Shown piece by piece: positions 1 through 11,505 of a stretch of DNA of 64,000 nt. This DNA is from Knoxdaviesia capensis (Eukaryota; Ascomycota; Sordariomycetes; Microascales; Gondwanamycetaceae), in the NCBI GenBank assembly GCA_001510575.1, contig LNGK01000003.1, forward strand, positions 378,883 to 442,882. The letters run 5' to 3'. Numbering within the stretch: the first letter of the stretch is position 1; every line of letters starts with the position of its first letter. A program made the translations under genes and the position numbers. The notes under the pieces were generated by a model. That model searched no databases. It saw only the letters and a list, made by a program, of their open reading frames with translations, and had not been told where the DNA came from.

Positions 1-1551
1 TGAACCGCAGCCACAACAGCCCAGACGCCACCGCCAGCCCGAAGAACTGCACCGGGTAGCCCTCGACCTCGAGGATGAAGTCGAAGATCTGCTCTGACGG
101 CGGCAGGACGATCACGAGGCCCGAGGTCACCAGCCCGATGAGTAGGCCACCGACGGGCGAGTTGAATGGCCGGGATGAGGCGATCAGGTCGCCGAAGGGG
201 AGGAAGCCCTGGCGGGCGATTTCTTGCTTGACGCGGGCCTGGGTGATGATCAGAATAGATTAGCTTTCGTCTTTAGTTGGAAAGAAGTTTCGGGAGATGA
301 ACACACCAGAGTAAACGCCACCACCATTACATTCCCCGCTGTGGATAGTGCGACGGCTAACGGCAACACCCGGCGTCCAAACGCCTCACCAAACACACGC
401 TCAAAGAACAACGCGGCAATCATCTCGCCGCTCGCCTTGATCTCCTCAACGGGGACCACCGCAAAGAACGCCAGGTTGGTCAACAGGTACAGCACACACG
501 ACGTGGCCAGCGCCGTCAGCGTGACGGAGCGCAGCGTGCGCACGGGGTCGTGCACCTCGTTGAGCACGTTGTTGAGGTTGTCGATGCCGGTGTACGAGTA
601 GAACACCTTGAACAGCGCCGTCGAGATCACGCCCCAGTTCCACACCGACCCGGCCCACAACGAGTCCCAGCCCGACGCCGAGATCGCGGGTGCGTGCACC
701 GGCGGCACGGCGGTGTCGACGAGGTACGCCCGGAAGGTCAGCACGTACACGCCGGAGAGCAGCATGAACACGATGACCGCGATCTTGATCCAGCCGAACC
801 AGTTCTGGATGCGCACGCCGGCGCGCGGGAACACGCTGTGGATCACCACGATCACCGCCAGCATGCCGACGGCCACGGCCTTGCGCAGCAGGTCGATGGC
901 GCGCGTCGGCGGCGTGGTCGAGTCGGCAGCGTCGCCCACGCCGATGGCGAACAGGAAGTAGCGGCTGAAGATCACCGGGTTGCTCGCCGTGATACCCAGC
1001 ACCACCGCGTGCACCGCCACCAGCGTCGACGCCAGGAAGCGCGGCCGCCGGTACACGAACTCGAGGTACACCTTGTCGCCGCCCGACCGTGGCAGCATCG
1101 TGCCGAACTCGAGCGACACGCTCAGGCTGACGGCGGCCACCAGCGCGCCGACCACCCACAGCAGCAGCGCGAGGCCGGGGCTGCCGACGGCGCGCACGAT
1201 CGTGCCGGGCGTCGCGAAGATGCCGCTGCCGATCACGCGCGACATGGCGATGATGTAGGCCGATTTCCAGGTGAGTGTGCGGCCGACTACCGCGGTCTCG
1301 GGGAGCACGTCGTCGTCGACGCAGCGGTGGACTTGTTGGTCCAAGAACGGCGCATTTTCGGGGTCCGGCACGAGGGTCGAGAGCTGTGACGAGCTGCTGG
1401 TGGTGGACGACGATGGCGTGCGTTTCATAGGCAGGTTTGTGATGGATGAGATCACGGTAGATGATGAGGACGGCGAGAGCACCGTGCGGGAGTCCGGGCC
1501 CGGCGGTCCGGAGCCGTCGCCACCGAGAAGTGGAGTGTTTTCAGAGCCCAT
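1..1551 (-). CDS. APC-family amino-acid permease, methionine-permease type (C-terminus beyond the left edge)
   Basis: Plasma-membrane amino-acid transporter; the closest family I recognise is the fungal methionine permease (MUP-like) branch of the APC superfamily. Exon 1 is 307-1551 and exon 2 is <1-238. The intron at 239-306 (68 nt, GTGTGT...CAG) keeps the frame, and the stop just inside it would otherwise truncate the protein. The ATG at 1551 is the first in-frame ATG and has A at -3. Roughly residues 1-90 form a Ser/Thr-rich cytosolic tail. The first membrane segment follows and carries the APC signature IGSGIFATPG (preceded by SRV, where IGSGIFATPG is usually preceded by GRI or similar). 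Several more hydrophobic segments follow, with a short loop containing FGTMLPRSGGD. The end of the gene is missing, so its length cannot be compared with the family. Substrate specificity is inferred. Confidence 0.85.
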
Positions 1552-4175
1552 TTTATGGGTGCTATGGTGGCTTTTCTTGTCCAAGATTGAAAAGATCAGG
1601 AATATCTCGTGCGTTCTTGCGTCCTCGCAGGTGTTTCACGAGATGTCTTAGTTTGGGGGTCAGCTCGATGCGCGTGAGCTTAGGGATGCCGCTATGTAGG
1701 AATGAATGACCGGATTGTTACACCTGAGGATCACAAGCGTGGAAGATGGAGCAAATGGGACAAAAGGCAACCAAAATGAGAGATAGGGAACTATTAAACC
1801 CTCGCAAGATTCTTCGCTACCTACTTATCTTCGCGGAGGAACACACCGGCGAATTTACGCCGGATGGCCGGAAAGCTTCACGGCGACAAGTACCACGAGA
1901 ATATGCGGATTCTCTCATAGGTGATGCTGGTTGTGAGATGGTCGGACTCGGCGGTACGTCAACTGAAAGAGGATGCTGATAAGCCCCGTTTGCAGGGTGG
2001 GAATGGATATAAATGGAGGGACGGTGAAAAGTAACGGCAGGAAGAAAATAGGATGGGTTAGGGGCATTGCATTCTGAGAAAGCGAGACACCAGAGGCTTT
2101 AATATGGCTCTCCCGGCCCCTGAGATCGCTGTCAAGGGGTCAAGTTGGGCGCTGCTGGTCCGCTCATAACGCAAGATGATGCAAGTGTGAGGAGATAAGC
2201 CGAATAGTGCACAGAAGGCCACTTGCAATGTCTCCAATAACCCCCAAACATCCACTTCGTGAAACTTTTGCTCTTTGGGTATTTGTAATGAAGGGAATCC
2301 GGAATGACGACGGATAGACCAAAGTCGAAAACGGGGAGTTAAAGAGGAAGAGAAATGAAGCTCGAGAATGTCAGGCGGACAAGGGAGGGAAATCGTGATC
2401 AGAAGATGCGGGCGGAATTTCCGTGTGGTTATCTATTAGGGTTACGAAGGGCCAAGCCGGAGAGTCTAGGGTTATACCCTACCATTTCGTGTGCACAACA
2501 ATTCTGTAGAGGCAATGGTTGTTGCACATAGAAAAAGAAGTACAGGCCTGCTATACACTGGCTCACTGATCTGGTGGTCGGACTCGGATAGCTTTTGAGA
2601 GTGAATTCCCCGTCGACAACCTGTAGAAGTCTCATGATCAGTGGTAGTTGTTACATGATCAGGGTTTGCGTTTTTGCGTGTAGGCTATATGCTCAGGAAA
2701 TGTATTGAAGAGAACCAAACGAAAGCAGCATATAAGAGATGAAAGCACTCGTTTTCACATGGAAGTCGGCTCAGGATGTAAGTTCGAAGGGATCGAGAGA
2801 GATACCCCGAATTCCGCCTCGCGCTATGCCACCACTGTGTGCCCAATTGGCGGGACTCCAGCCCTCAATGCTCTATGGGATTCAGATGCAACATCACATA
2901 CGAGTACCAAACCACTGCCTCCGGTGTTCGCTTCTTCCTAGATACGAGGCCAGCCCCCCGGAAAGAACCAGTGCAGGTGTTGAGCTGACTCTCTGATCTT
3001 CCTTTCCCATGCATGCACTGCCTATTCCATCGTGTTGGGCATAAAGCGGGGGGCAGGGTGTACAGTACATGTCCACTTTTCCGCAGTGCTCCGTGAATAC
3101 ATTTTTACTGGAGTTTTGGTAACATCTGAAAGTGTGCTATGGTAGAGACAAGACATGACGAGGTTACCTTCCTAGCCAAGAGTGGTCCTTTGAAGAAATC
3201 AATGCCGGGAGGTCTGGGACCTGAGAGCGGTTACCGTAGTTGTATTAGTTGAAGGAAGCGGTCTTCAAAGAGCTAGCCGGCCGCTATGGATTCGTCGAGC
3301 GGGATGGCCCGCCCCCGGCCAGAGCGGCCGAACATGGGGCTTTGGACAACTTCTGGTTTAGAACTGCACTTCATGGACTCAAGCTTGCTTGGACTTAGGA
3401 TCACAGATGTTATTATCTGGGGACATAAGTTGCACTCTGGAATTATGAATAATGCTAACAACACTAACCCTAACCAGCCTAAACTGAGGTAACCCTAACC
3501 CCCCCAACTATCACAACATCGCACCTTCCACAACAACAAAGGAGTCACTGGAACAAAAGAAGATTATAAGCCAAATTTGGAAGGAACGATACAAAGCATT
3601 TGGTCTAGCGAATAATCATTATTTTCTGCCTACAAAAACTGCCAGCCCTAAAAAGGGTTCAAAGCAAAATTTCCTGCCCGTCCCTGAGCTTCCAAAACCT
3701 TTCCCTCTACACACCTCGTTTTGTCTTCAGGACACCCCAATTTCCACCCACAACGACAATTCGCCCCAACCCTTCCCCAACCCTTATTCCACGCCGATAT
3801 CACGAGGGGCTGGGTCTCACGGGAAAGTCATTCATGCTGCATGGCTATCCTGACCCGAGGGACCTCGCCCCAGCTCCGATCGCATCGCTTCCCCCCTTTT
3901 CCGAATCTCGAACGAACCAAACCAAAAACAAGCGAAACAGCATCACATGGAAATCGCCTGACCGAACTGCTTTCATTCTCAGCTGTCGTGCGCATCCTCT
4001 AACTGCTCTCATCTTGGCTTTTCATTTTCTCTCACCAGTCCTCGCATCCTTTGAGTGCGTGCAGCTTCTTCTTGTATCAGAGCACCAAGAACGCTAAACA
4101 CTCTCATTTTTTTCGCAGAAGGCTGCGCGGTCTGGTGGAGATTTTGTCAACCCACAGTTGATCCATCTGCGCCGT
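1552..4175. other. Intergenic region, no gene seen
   Basis: 2.6 kb between the permease start and the end of the next minus-strand gene. Only short ORFs with no recognisable domain are present. It holds several telomere-like octamers: TTAGGGTT at 2436-2443, an inverted TAGGGT/ACCCTA pair at 2467-2481, CTAACCCTAACC at 3464-3475 and TAACCCTAACC at 3490-3500. Confidence 0.6.
3464..3500. promoter_or_regulatory. Two telobox-like motifs (CTAACCCTAACC, TAACCCTAACC)
   Basis: Two copies of the AACCCTAA core, 26 nt apart, in non-coding DNA. Fungal Tbf1/Teb1-type factors bind TTAGGG-like promoter sites; that this site is bound is inference. Confidence 0.35.
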
Positions 4176-5322
4176 TCAGTCCTCATCACCACCATTGTCA
4201 TCGCCATGGTCGTTGCCACCCTCATGGCTTTCATTCTCATCGTGACTCGCCTGGGGAACTAGCTCCTGCATGGCCGACACGAACTCGAAAAAGACTTCTT
4301 CCAGGTTCTGGGTGTTGATGATTTCCGAAAACCGAAGCGCATGGTTCGCTTCCACGGACATGGTGTGCCGGGTGGGCCACGAATAGCCCCAGGACGACGG
4401 GGTCGGCTCATTCTCCTCAGCCGTTGCAACACCAGCGCCTGCTGTTTGTTGTGAACCAGCTAGGGCACTACCCAGTTGCGTGGTGGTTACAACAAACTGC
4501 ATCGCGCCCTCAAAGCACAGTTGAGCCTGCACGCGTAGTGCAGCACACGGGCAGCTGGCTAGATCGTGGTCGGGATCGTCTGCATCCTCGCAGATCTGGC
4601 CGTACAGTTCCCGAAGCAAGTTCTGCAGCAAGTGTCTGATAGTCGTTTCCCGCGTGTTTGCGCTCACCGACTGCATCGCCCGGCTGATCTCGTTAACCAT
4701 TTCCTGGAGGTGAAGGTTCAATGTGATGTTCACCGGGTTGACCTCGGTGACCAGATTCAGCGGCGTGACGTTGTCGTGAGTGCTCTGTGTGCCGACCGAG
4801 ACATGCGTGCTGGTTTCGTGGGTGTTCTCGGATGCAGCTGGCACGGGATCGGTCTGTGTACCGACAGAAACATACGCGCTGTTTCCGTTGTTGGCTTCTG
4901 GCGCGTTTGAGGGTGTCACAATTTCTTCGGTCTCGGGTGCTTCCAAAGGCGTCGCGACCGGGTCGATGTCCATCGGCTCTCCCTCCGACTCAGAATCGGA
5001 CACGGGTGTCTCGTATCCGTCAGTCGCGTGAGTGGTGGGACCCGGGGGGAAAATCCCGAAGCTTCGGCCAATATAGTACAACGACAAAATCGAAACATCT
5101 CGTCTAAGGTGAGTTAGTATTTCTCCTTTTTCTCCCATCTTGCCGGGTTTCCTCTTGACGAATTCTTCTAACTTACTCGATCTCTTCAGCAGTCATGTGA
5201 ATTCCGATCACGGCCAGTGTCTGCGAGATATCTTCCCAGTTAACCTCCACAGTCAGGTACTGCGAGAGCATAGCGAACAGAATATCTCGCGCAAGCTCAG
5301 GGTTCGGCAGCGCGGACTCCAT
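4176..5322 (-). CDS. Hypothetical protein with acidic His/Asp-rich C-terminus (two exons)
   Basis: I do not recognise the family. Exon 1 is 5177-5322 and exon 2 is 4176-5103. The 73-nt intron at 5104-5176 has GTAAGT, a perfect TACTAAC branch point and a TTAG acceptor, and splicing yields 357 residues in one frame. The ATG at 5322 has A at -3; longer readings begin at a non-ATG codon. Visible parts: an N-terminal helix-forming stretch (about 1-65), a disordered acidic segment with two near-copies of the short motif VSVGTQ (about residues 135-165), a central predicted helical part containing many Leu and a CPC motif, and a tail of Asp, Glu, His, Gly and Asn. The convincing intron makes a real gene likely. 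Upstream, two CCCCT (STRE-like) pentamers lie at about 5731-5750. Confidence 0.7.
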
Positions 5323-6168
5323 TCTGATGAACGTGCTCACACGTTTTCTTTTTCGTTCGTTCGGGTGTTTTTTCTTTTTCTTTTCCGTTATCAAGGGAAC
5401 GATAATCGGGTCTGTTCTTTTGCTTTTTTCTCTTTTCTCCCTCGAGTATCGGAGGAGTGTTGATGATGAAATCATTAGTTGAGTGTCTTCAATTGATGAT
5501 GTTGGGTGTTGGGAGGATATCTGACCAGTGTTGCGGTTTTGCTTTTTTCTCTTGTGGTTTTTTTTTGAGGAAGAAAAGAAACACAAAACATTGTGAGGTC
5601 AGAAGTTTAGTTATGTCTTTTTTTTCTCGGCCAATTCTTAATTGAAAGCTGGTTTCTGAATTATCGCGAGTTGTTGTGAATCGTTGTGTGTATGTGTGTG
5701 GTGAAGTCGTTGAAGAGATTGTGGTTGATGCCCCTTAAGACGCCCCTTAATGGTGGACGATGGTACTATCGACAGATGTCTACGTATTCTCGATATATCT
5801 ACGGGCATGCCACAAAGAACCTACAATACCTGCTTTAGCCACATATGCTTCAAGAAACCATCACAGCCTGACTTTATAAATCAATATAGCTAGGAGTTAT
5901 AGATTCCTAAGGGTAGACAGTAAGATATTAGATGTAGAGAAAGGACATCAAAGCTGAAGATAACTAAAACTCCTCCAAAGATAAACCACAATATCCTACA
6001 CAAATCTCATTACAACTTGGTGCTCAGTGAATGCCCACCCGTCCGTGAAGCACATGGACGGCTAACAAGTCGTTTCGGGAGCCGTATCCGTTCCTTCGAC
6101 GTCCGTTCCGTCCGAAGAAGGCAAAGTGGCCTGACAGGGAGTCTGGCATTTGGCGTAGCTAACTCTTC
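5323..6168. other. Intergenic region, promoter of the upstream minus-strand gene
   Basis: T-rich just upstream of the start, then AT-rich from about 5750. The sequence GCCCCTTAA occurs twice within 20 nt near 5731-5750, giving two CCCCT stress-response-like pentamers. No gene seen. Confidence 0.5.
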
Positions 6169-6336
6169 TCAGACATCTGCCCCGCCAGCTCCTTCTCCTC
6201 CTTGCCGCCGCCCCGGCCCATTGACCCACTCCATGCGCACCTGCTCCGACAGACACCGGCCCGCCATCGTCCAGCTGCTCGCACACCGCGAGCCGCGGGC
6301 GGTGACGCGGGGGGATACCCGGGCAGGTGTTGTCAT
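6169..6336 (-). CDS. Possible 55-residue small protein
   Basis: Weak call. An ATG at 6336 in a reasonable context (A at -3) opens a 55-codon frame ending at a TGA at 6169-6171. About 145 nt upstream, near 6485, lies a TATAAAG-like box, followed by a pyrimidine-rich leader typical of fungal genes. The predicted peptide is basic in its first half and ends in a Gly-rich tail (GGEGAGGADV). I recognise no family. The reading frame could also be the first exon of a spliced gene, or chance: the local GC content makes open frames common. Confidence 0.2.
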   Translation of the reverse strand: MTTPARVSPRVTARGSRCASSWTMAGRCLSEQVRMEWVNGPGRRQGGEGAGGADV

Positions 6337-7482
6337 GATTGATGCTTGGACTGGGAAGAAAGATGAAGTCTAAGGATACTGGTGGTTTGGACAGGAATAC
6401 TCTGAGCGTTGTTGCGCAGTCTCGAGATGAGTGGTGGGGAGAAAGAACGGGATGAGGGTTGGCCGCGCGGGATGGACTGCTCTTTATATCACAGCATTGA
6501 CACCGTTGGGCATCCAACTGACGATAGCATGGGCGGTGCGTATGTCTCTCGCGTACGCTCAGTATGCCATCAGGCGCAATTGAAGCCTAGTCGGGCTTAT
6601 GGGGTGGGATGCGTAGGCGCACACGCAGGTGACTCGGCGCGGCCTGGCCGAAATCATTGAACGAGAACGGTAATCCCTCGGGGGGCGGCAACGGCCGAGA
6701 TAAAACAAGGCTGATTTTGTGGTTACGTTCTGGAATGAGCGAAGGTATACATGCTCGGCATCTTGGAGGAAGCGAGGCCAAAAAATACTCGAAAGTGAGT
6801 CGCTACGGCTAGGGCTTGGGATGGCGCGGACCCGCGGTTTTGACACGGTTGGGCGGAGTGGAAGGCGTATTGACAGCCAGCGCGGAGCCTCCTTGTGTCC
6901 CGAAACGGCAAGTCAACGTGAAGGCATACCACATCGCGCGTTCTGCATGGCGACGAATTCTCGATTGCGTGGTGCCGGAGGGCTTGGGAGTGTCATGATC
7001 TCGGGGCTGCCTGGAGTAATATACGCAGTGGAGGTATTCCCACCAAAAAAAAAAAAAATAGAGCCACCGGGCGGCCCTGTAGGACATGGACTCCGGATTT
7101 AGTGGATTTCCGGCGGCATTGGGTGGGCCTTGTCGTCGGGGGCTTCGGCGTGTGCTGAGCCGCTGAGAGGTGAGGCCGGCGACAGGGGTACTGGCAACGA
7201 ACCGCAGAAGGGAGGACGATCGGGGTTTGACGTGTTGTCCTCCGAGCCCTTTTTTTTTTTTTCCCCTCTTTGCTGGCATCTTTTCTTTCTTTTGTTATGT
7301 TTTGTTCTCGTTCGCAAGTCGCCTTCTTCGTCGTTACGCGCTCCTTCTGAAGTCGACATCCACGACTGATCTCCATCGTATGCATGCTTTCACAACCTGG
7401 GCCCCGCCACTAGGTCCAGGGGTGTGTGGCTGATGCACCCTTCACATACGGCAATAATGCCGCAACCAGCCACAACAAGGAG
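6337..7482. other. Intergenic region, no gene seen
   Basis: Contains an A13 run near 7047 and a long T-run near 7250. The open frames overlap in several registers and show no domains. Confidence 0.5.
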
Positions 7483-7569
7483 CTCCCGATGGTGTAGTTG
7501 GTTCATCACGTCCGGCTGTAATCTCCATCGCTTACCGGAAGGTCGCTAGTTCGATTCTGGCTCGGGAGA
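7483..7569 (+). tRNA. tRNA-Tyr (anticodon GTA) with a 12-nt intron
   Basis: A cloverleaf can be drawn by hand. The acceptor stem is CTCCCGA (7483-7489) with TCGGGAG (7562-7568), and the discriminator base is A at 7569. C1-G72 is the pair typical of eukaryotic tRNA-Tyr. The D arm contains the A-box TGTAGTTGG. The anticodon stem is TCCGG (7511-7515) with CCGGA (7535-7539). The anticodon GTA is at 7518-7520 and is followed by A37. The canonical intron after position 37 is 7522-7533. The T arm is GCTAG-TTCGATT-CTGGC (7549-ish to 7561) and includes the B-box GTTCGATTC. Eukaryotic tRNA-Tyr genes generally carry such an intron. A T6 run follows 20 nt downstream. Confidence 0.93.
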
Positions 7570-7588
7570 CACGCTCTATTCATATTCA

Positions 7589-7594
7589 TTTTTT
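7589..7594 (+). terminator. RNA polymerase III T6 terminator of tRNA-Tyr
   Basis: A run of six T on the coding strand, 20 nt after the tRNA end, which is the usual Pol III stop signal. Confidence 0.75.
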
Positions 7595-8679
7595 GCTGTC
7601 GGGTGGCTTTTTTTTTCTCCCTCTCTTTTCTTTCTATCCCCACACTGGATTGATTCAATATACTGTACATTGGTGTCTTTTCAGGGACTTGTATATTCAT
7701 TTTCTGTGTTGTTGGCACACTTTGCGCCATGTATTGACACGTTCCGTGTTGTTTATCGCCCATTTTGCACAATGGAGTTAAGGGTGCTCGGGTCCCCTGG
7801 ACTTAGCACTGATGATACACAGAATAGATTCAAACTGCGCTGAGGGATCCAGGGCCCCAGACACGAAATCAACCCTAGCTTGAGCCCTGGAATTAGCTGA
7901 ATCAGGGCCCTCCACGTTGTAAGATACAGGCAGTCCTTTTCTTTCTCTTCCTGCAGTACTCCGGAACCCAAGAGAAAACAGCAGCTTGTTGCCTGCCCGC
8001 CCAACAACACAGTCGACGCTGGATCAACAGGGCTGAAGTCTCTGGCTCAACATCATGGTCGCGTGTGAGGGAGTTTCCAGGTATGAGCGTCGCAGGATAG
8101 TTCCCTGGTCGAGCAGGCATTCTAGAGTGGGTGATAGATGGGCCAGCCAAAACAAAACCAGGACTGAGTCTTTTCGTTGGGTTGATGGGGGTTCCCCCCT
8201 GGACCTTGCCGATGTTCACAGGTCGCCCGGAACACGAGATGGAGATAGTTTGAGGGATCTAGGCCTTCATTTACCACGGCGAGACTATTTGATCTACTGG
8301 GCGGTAGCAGTAGTATAATGACCGCAAGCCACTCATGACCCGCAAGCCACTCACCAGTGAGCGCTTATGTTCCGCATGTCGACGATACTTCTTCCTTTCT
8401 TCCATTTCTTTCCTGCTCCCGAAAAGCTCGCAACAGACCACCAGGCCGACAGTTGCATGCAGTGGAGTCAGCGTCGCATTCAGGGGCAAGCCCACCGCAA
8501 CAGGGTTGCATTCTGGTCCGCTTTTGTCCCTTTTTTTCTTCTTTTTCTTTTCTTTCTTTTCCCAGCGTCTATCCTCCATGTGGCTTAGCTGAGTGGGCCA
8601 AGTTGCAGGGAGGTAAATTCTGCTTTGGAGGAAATCAACCCTGATAACATGCAGAGAAGAGACTAAGCCGGGTTTGGCT

Positions 8680-8681
<2 letters not shown>

Positions 8682-8725
<44 letters not shown>
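8682..8725. repeat. (TC)n microsatellite
   Basis: About 22 uninterrupted TC units. Confidence 0.95.
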
Positions 8726-8727
<2 letters not shown>

Positions 8728-10599
8728 GCATGTTGCATTTGGCCTCGCGTAACGCCACCAACTTCTTCCACCTTCGGGAAAAGAGCGCGCCAATGATCGG
8801 GTCGAAGGGGCGGCTCTTGGCTGGACAACCAACGAAGAAGGTGCAAACGACGACGTGCAGCAAGGAAGGAGGTGGGATAGTGGCAGCCAGGCAATAATCA
8901 CCCCCAGTTATAACAGGCCCGCTTACCCGGGTAACGAGAGCTTGCTTGCTTTCTTTTGTTTTGGGACAGAAGAAGGTAATTAGCCAATAGCAATCCCTGT
9001 CTATCTGTATCTGGACGTATCGGGGGAGAGATACAGTATCTATCCATCGGGAAGTGACTTCCAGACCAGTCGAGGGACATAAATGAAGCGGGATATTGGG
9101 CTCACGCTGATAACGTTGACGAGGTGCGATATGCACTTGCAACAACCTTCAGTATGTGCATATAATGTGCAATGGCGAGGCTGGGAGGAAGAGAGGGGGA
9201 AAAGTGGTGCTGCCCCATCCTTGGTCTCCATCGGCAAAGCATAAAAACACCAGGAAGGTCCAGCCCCATGCACTTTCCACACGATAAAGCAAGCCAAAGA
9301 CAAATTTTATGAACCGTTCGAAGTGGAGACTCGAAAAACTGGACTCTCTCTCTCTCTCTCTCCCTCCCTGGCGAGGTGCTATGGGAGGAAGTCAAGGAAT
9401 CCTCTTCCCGGCCCCCCTGCCATACCTGGACATCCTCGTTTTTTCCCCTTCAGCACGGTTCCTCAGCGTCACAGTGGGCTAAAAAAAAAAGTGTGAGTGG
9501 AATGGGTGGTTTCGGTCCCCATTGTGAGGTCTTTTGCGTGCTCTTCTTCCCAGCCACTGCAAAAATATTGCAGAGAACTTTGACTGCTGCTTGGTTCGTG
9601 CGATAAGCTAAAAGTCTCTTCTCGCGTGGCAAGCAAGGCTTAGGAACGAGCTCTTTTCGGCTTAGTTTGGCTGCAGGAAGGTGCGCGCGGTTCCTGGAAG
9701 ACGGAGGGAAGTTGGGTGCTTGATATGCGCCGGTGGCTCCTTCCTTTGTTTTTCCGTCACAAGTTGCCGTCGCCGTCTTTGTTCTTTCCTCGTCGTCAAG
9801 TCTGACTGAGAGTACCGATGTACCTCGAATATATATCTCAGTCATCATCTACTCTTAGTCGTTTCTTGATTTCTTATTCCCCTCTTCATCTTTTCTTGGA
9901 ATTCTCTTGATCCTTTCTATCACCATCACCATCATCCCATCGTAAGTTGTGACCCATATGTTTCTCTTTCTGGTACCTCGACGCCCCTGTTTTTCTTGTT
10001 CATCTTCCCCTGTCGACCCAAGCCTATCTTCCTTTCTTCCCTTGCTTCTTGTAAGCCCTGGTCGTGCTCCGTGCAGGCGAGAAAAGATGGAGCGAGAGAG
10101 TGTCCTTCTCTGGTCTTCTGCCCTCTCCTCTGCAGTGTCTCTCTTTCTCTCTCTCCCTCTCTCCCTTTGGCCCTTCACTCTGCATCCCTCGTCCCGTCTC
10201 TGGCCCCCTCACTTTTCTGTCCGCCATTGGCACTTGCATAATCGTCCCAGACATACTAATCTGTCGATCATAATTGCATACTGCCACAGCCAGGAATGCT
10301 TCTGTGACCACTTAAAACCACGTCTAGCTCCCATCGTCCATCTGCATAAATCCACGTTTTCTCCTTTATAAAGACCTGCAGGACAACTACTGTAGCCTTC
10401 CGTCTCGAAGCCACCGATCATCGCCACAATTCCCGTCTTCTCCAAGTTGTCATCCATATCAGTCCTGATACGGTTACGGTTGCTCATTTCGTGTTTTCGG
10501 ACGAAAGCACAGCCAAAAAAAAACCCCCCCGAAGAAGAAGAAAAATTGAAAAAGCCCGAGCTACGTCCTGGCCATCCTGGTCCTTGCCCCAATTCCTTG

Positions 10600-11046
10600 T
10601 TCAGGAGTTGCGTGTCTCGATAATACTTTGCCGAGAACCAGGGCCCCCCCCTCTCTCTGACTTTCTGGCTCGTCTATCCTCTTTTCGTCTTTTTTTGTCC
10701 CCCACACACCACTTCGCCTTGCTCTTACTTAATCTGGGCTTGATCTTCTTCCTTTTTTTCCTTTCCTCCTGTCTTCTTTCCCCCTTCTTTTTTCCCTCTC
10801 TCACCACCGTCCTTTACAGTCGTCCGTCCGTTCCTTATCCCGACGACCTCAGCCCTCAGAGCGGCCTCATCAATTGCGCGGGAATCCCCTTTCAGAGATC
10901 TTTTCAAGAAGAATTAAATTATTTTCCAAACTTAAGCCACTTTCATTCCATCTTTAATCACATTCTTTTTTTTTCTCCCCCCCAAAAAGTCTCTCTTCCC
11001 AACACACACCGCAATCCGCGCCAACCCCAGGAAACAACTCGCAACA
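10600..11046 (+). promoter_or_regulatory. Pyrimidine-rich promoter/5' leader
   Basis: Dense C/T tracts on the coding strand run to the start codon at 11047, ending in a CAACA-ATG context. Such tracts are common just upstream of the start in highly expressed filamentous-fungal genes. No TATA box is obvious. Confidence 0.5.
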
Positions 11047-11505
11047 ATGGCTCCCGGCTTCATTGAACGTATCCAGGCTAAGATCGAGCTCTTCCGCCTA
11101 GAGCAGCGCTACACGCGCAACCGCAACCGCCGCTCAACATTCCAGTCCAACGCCATCTATGTTGACGGCGAGTACGTTTACCAGACCCCGAACTCGACCG
11201 GCTCGTCGCTGTCGTCCAACGCGCGTTCCTCTGCCGGCCCGGCCTCGCCCTCGTCGCCAATGTCGCCCACCGCCTCGTCGTCGATGCGCCGCCCTACCCA
11301 GATGGATGCCCTGCACTACTCGCATCAGGACAACTCCGGCGACTCGCTCGGCGATCTGCCGTCTCCGGCCTCGATGGCCGGCAGCGATGCCCGCCGTCGC
11401 CGCCTCAAGCGCATGTCCATGCCTGCCTTTGGATCTTTCTCCAGCTCGAGTGTGAACAAGCAGGAGGACCAGCAAGTCTCCCGCTCGCGGGAGGATTGGC
11501 GGTAA
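11047..11505 (+). CDS. Small basic, Ser/Pro-rich protein of unknown function (152 aa)
   Basis: Single-exon gene with a strong start context (CAACAATGG). Residues 1-50 form a charged block beginning MAPGFIERIQAKIELFRLEQ, which looks like an amphipathic helix followed by an Arg/Asn-rich stretch and a Tyr-rich YVDGEYVY motif. The rest is low-complexity Ser/Pro/Ala with clusters such as SSPMSP, then an Arg-Lys patch (RRRRLKR, about residues 116-122) that could be a nuclear-localisation or membrane-binding basic patch. Proteins with this N-terminal pattern seem to be conserved in Pezizomycotina, from memory only; no function is known to me. The unusually long CT-rich leader suggests strong or regulated expression (inference). 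Confidence 0.8.
   Translation: MAPGFIERIQAKIELFRLEQRYTRNRNRRSTFQSNAIYVDGEYVYQTPNSTGSSLSSNARSSAGPASPSSPMSPTASSSMRRPTQMDALHYSHQDNSGDSLGDLPSPASMAGSDARRRRLKRMSMPAFGSFSSSSVNKQEDQQVSRSREDWR

Larger units (their letters stand above)
7595..11046. other. Long non-coding region, mostly promoter/leader-like
   Basis: 3.4 kb without a gene I can support. Microsatellites (8682-8725 and about 9343-9362) and long CT tracts increase towards the gene at 11047. Open frames here are short and made of low-complexity residues. Confidence 0.5.

Noticed and set aside
3464..3500. Interstitial telomere or subtelomere boundary
   Set aside because: Only two short motif copies, no array; the same octamer recurs throughout the window, so a promoter-type motif is more likely.
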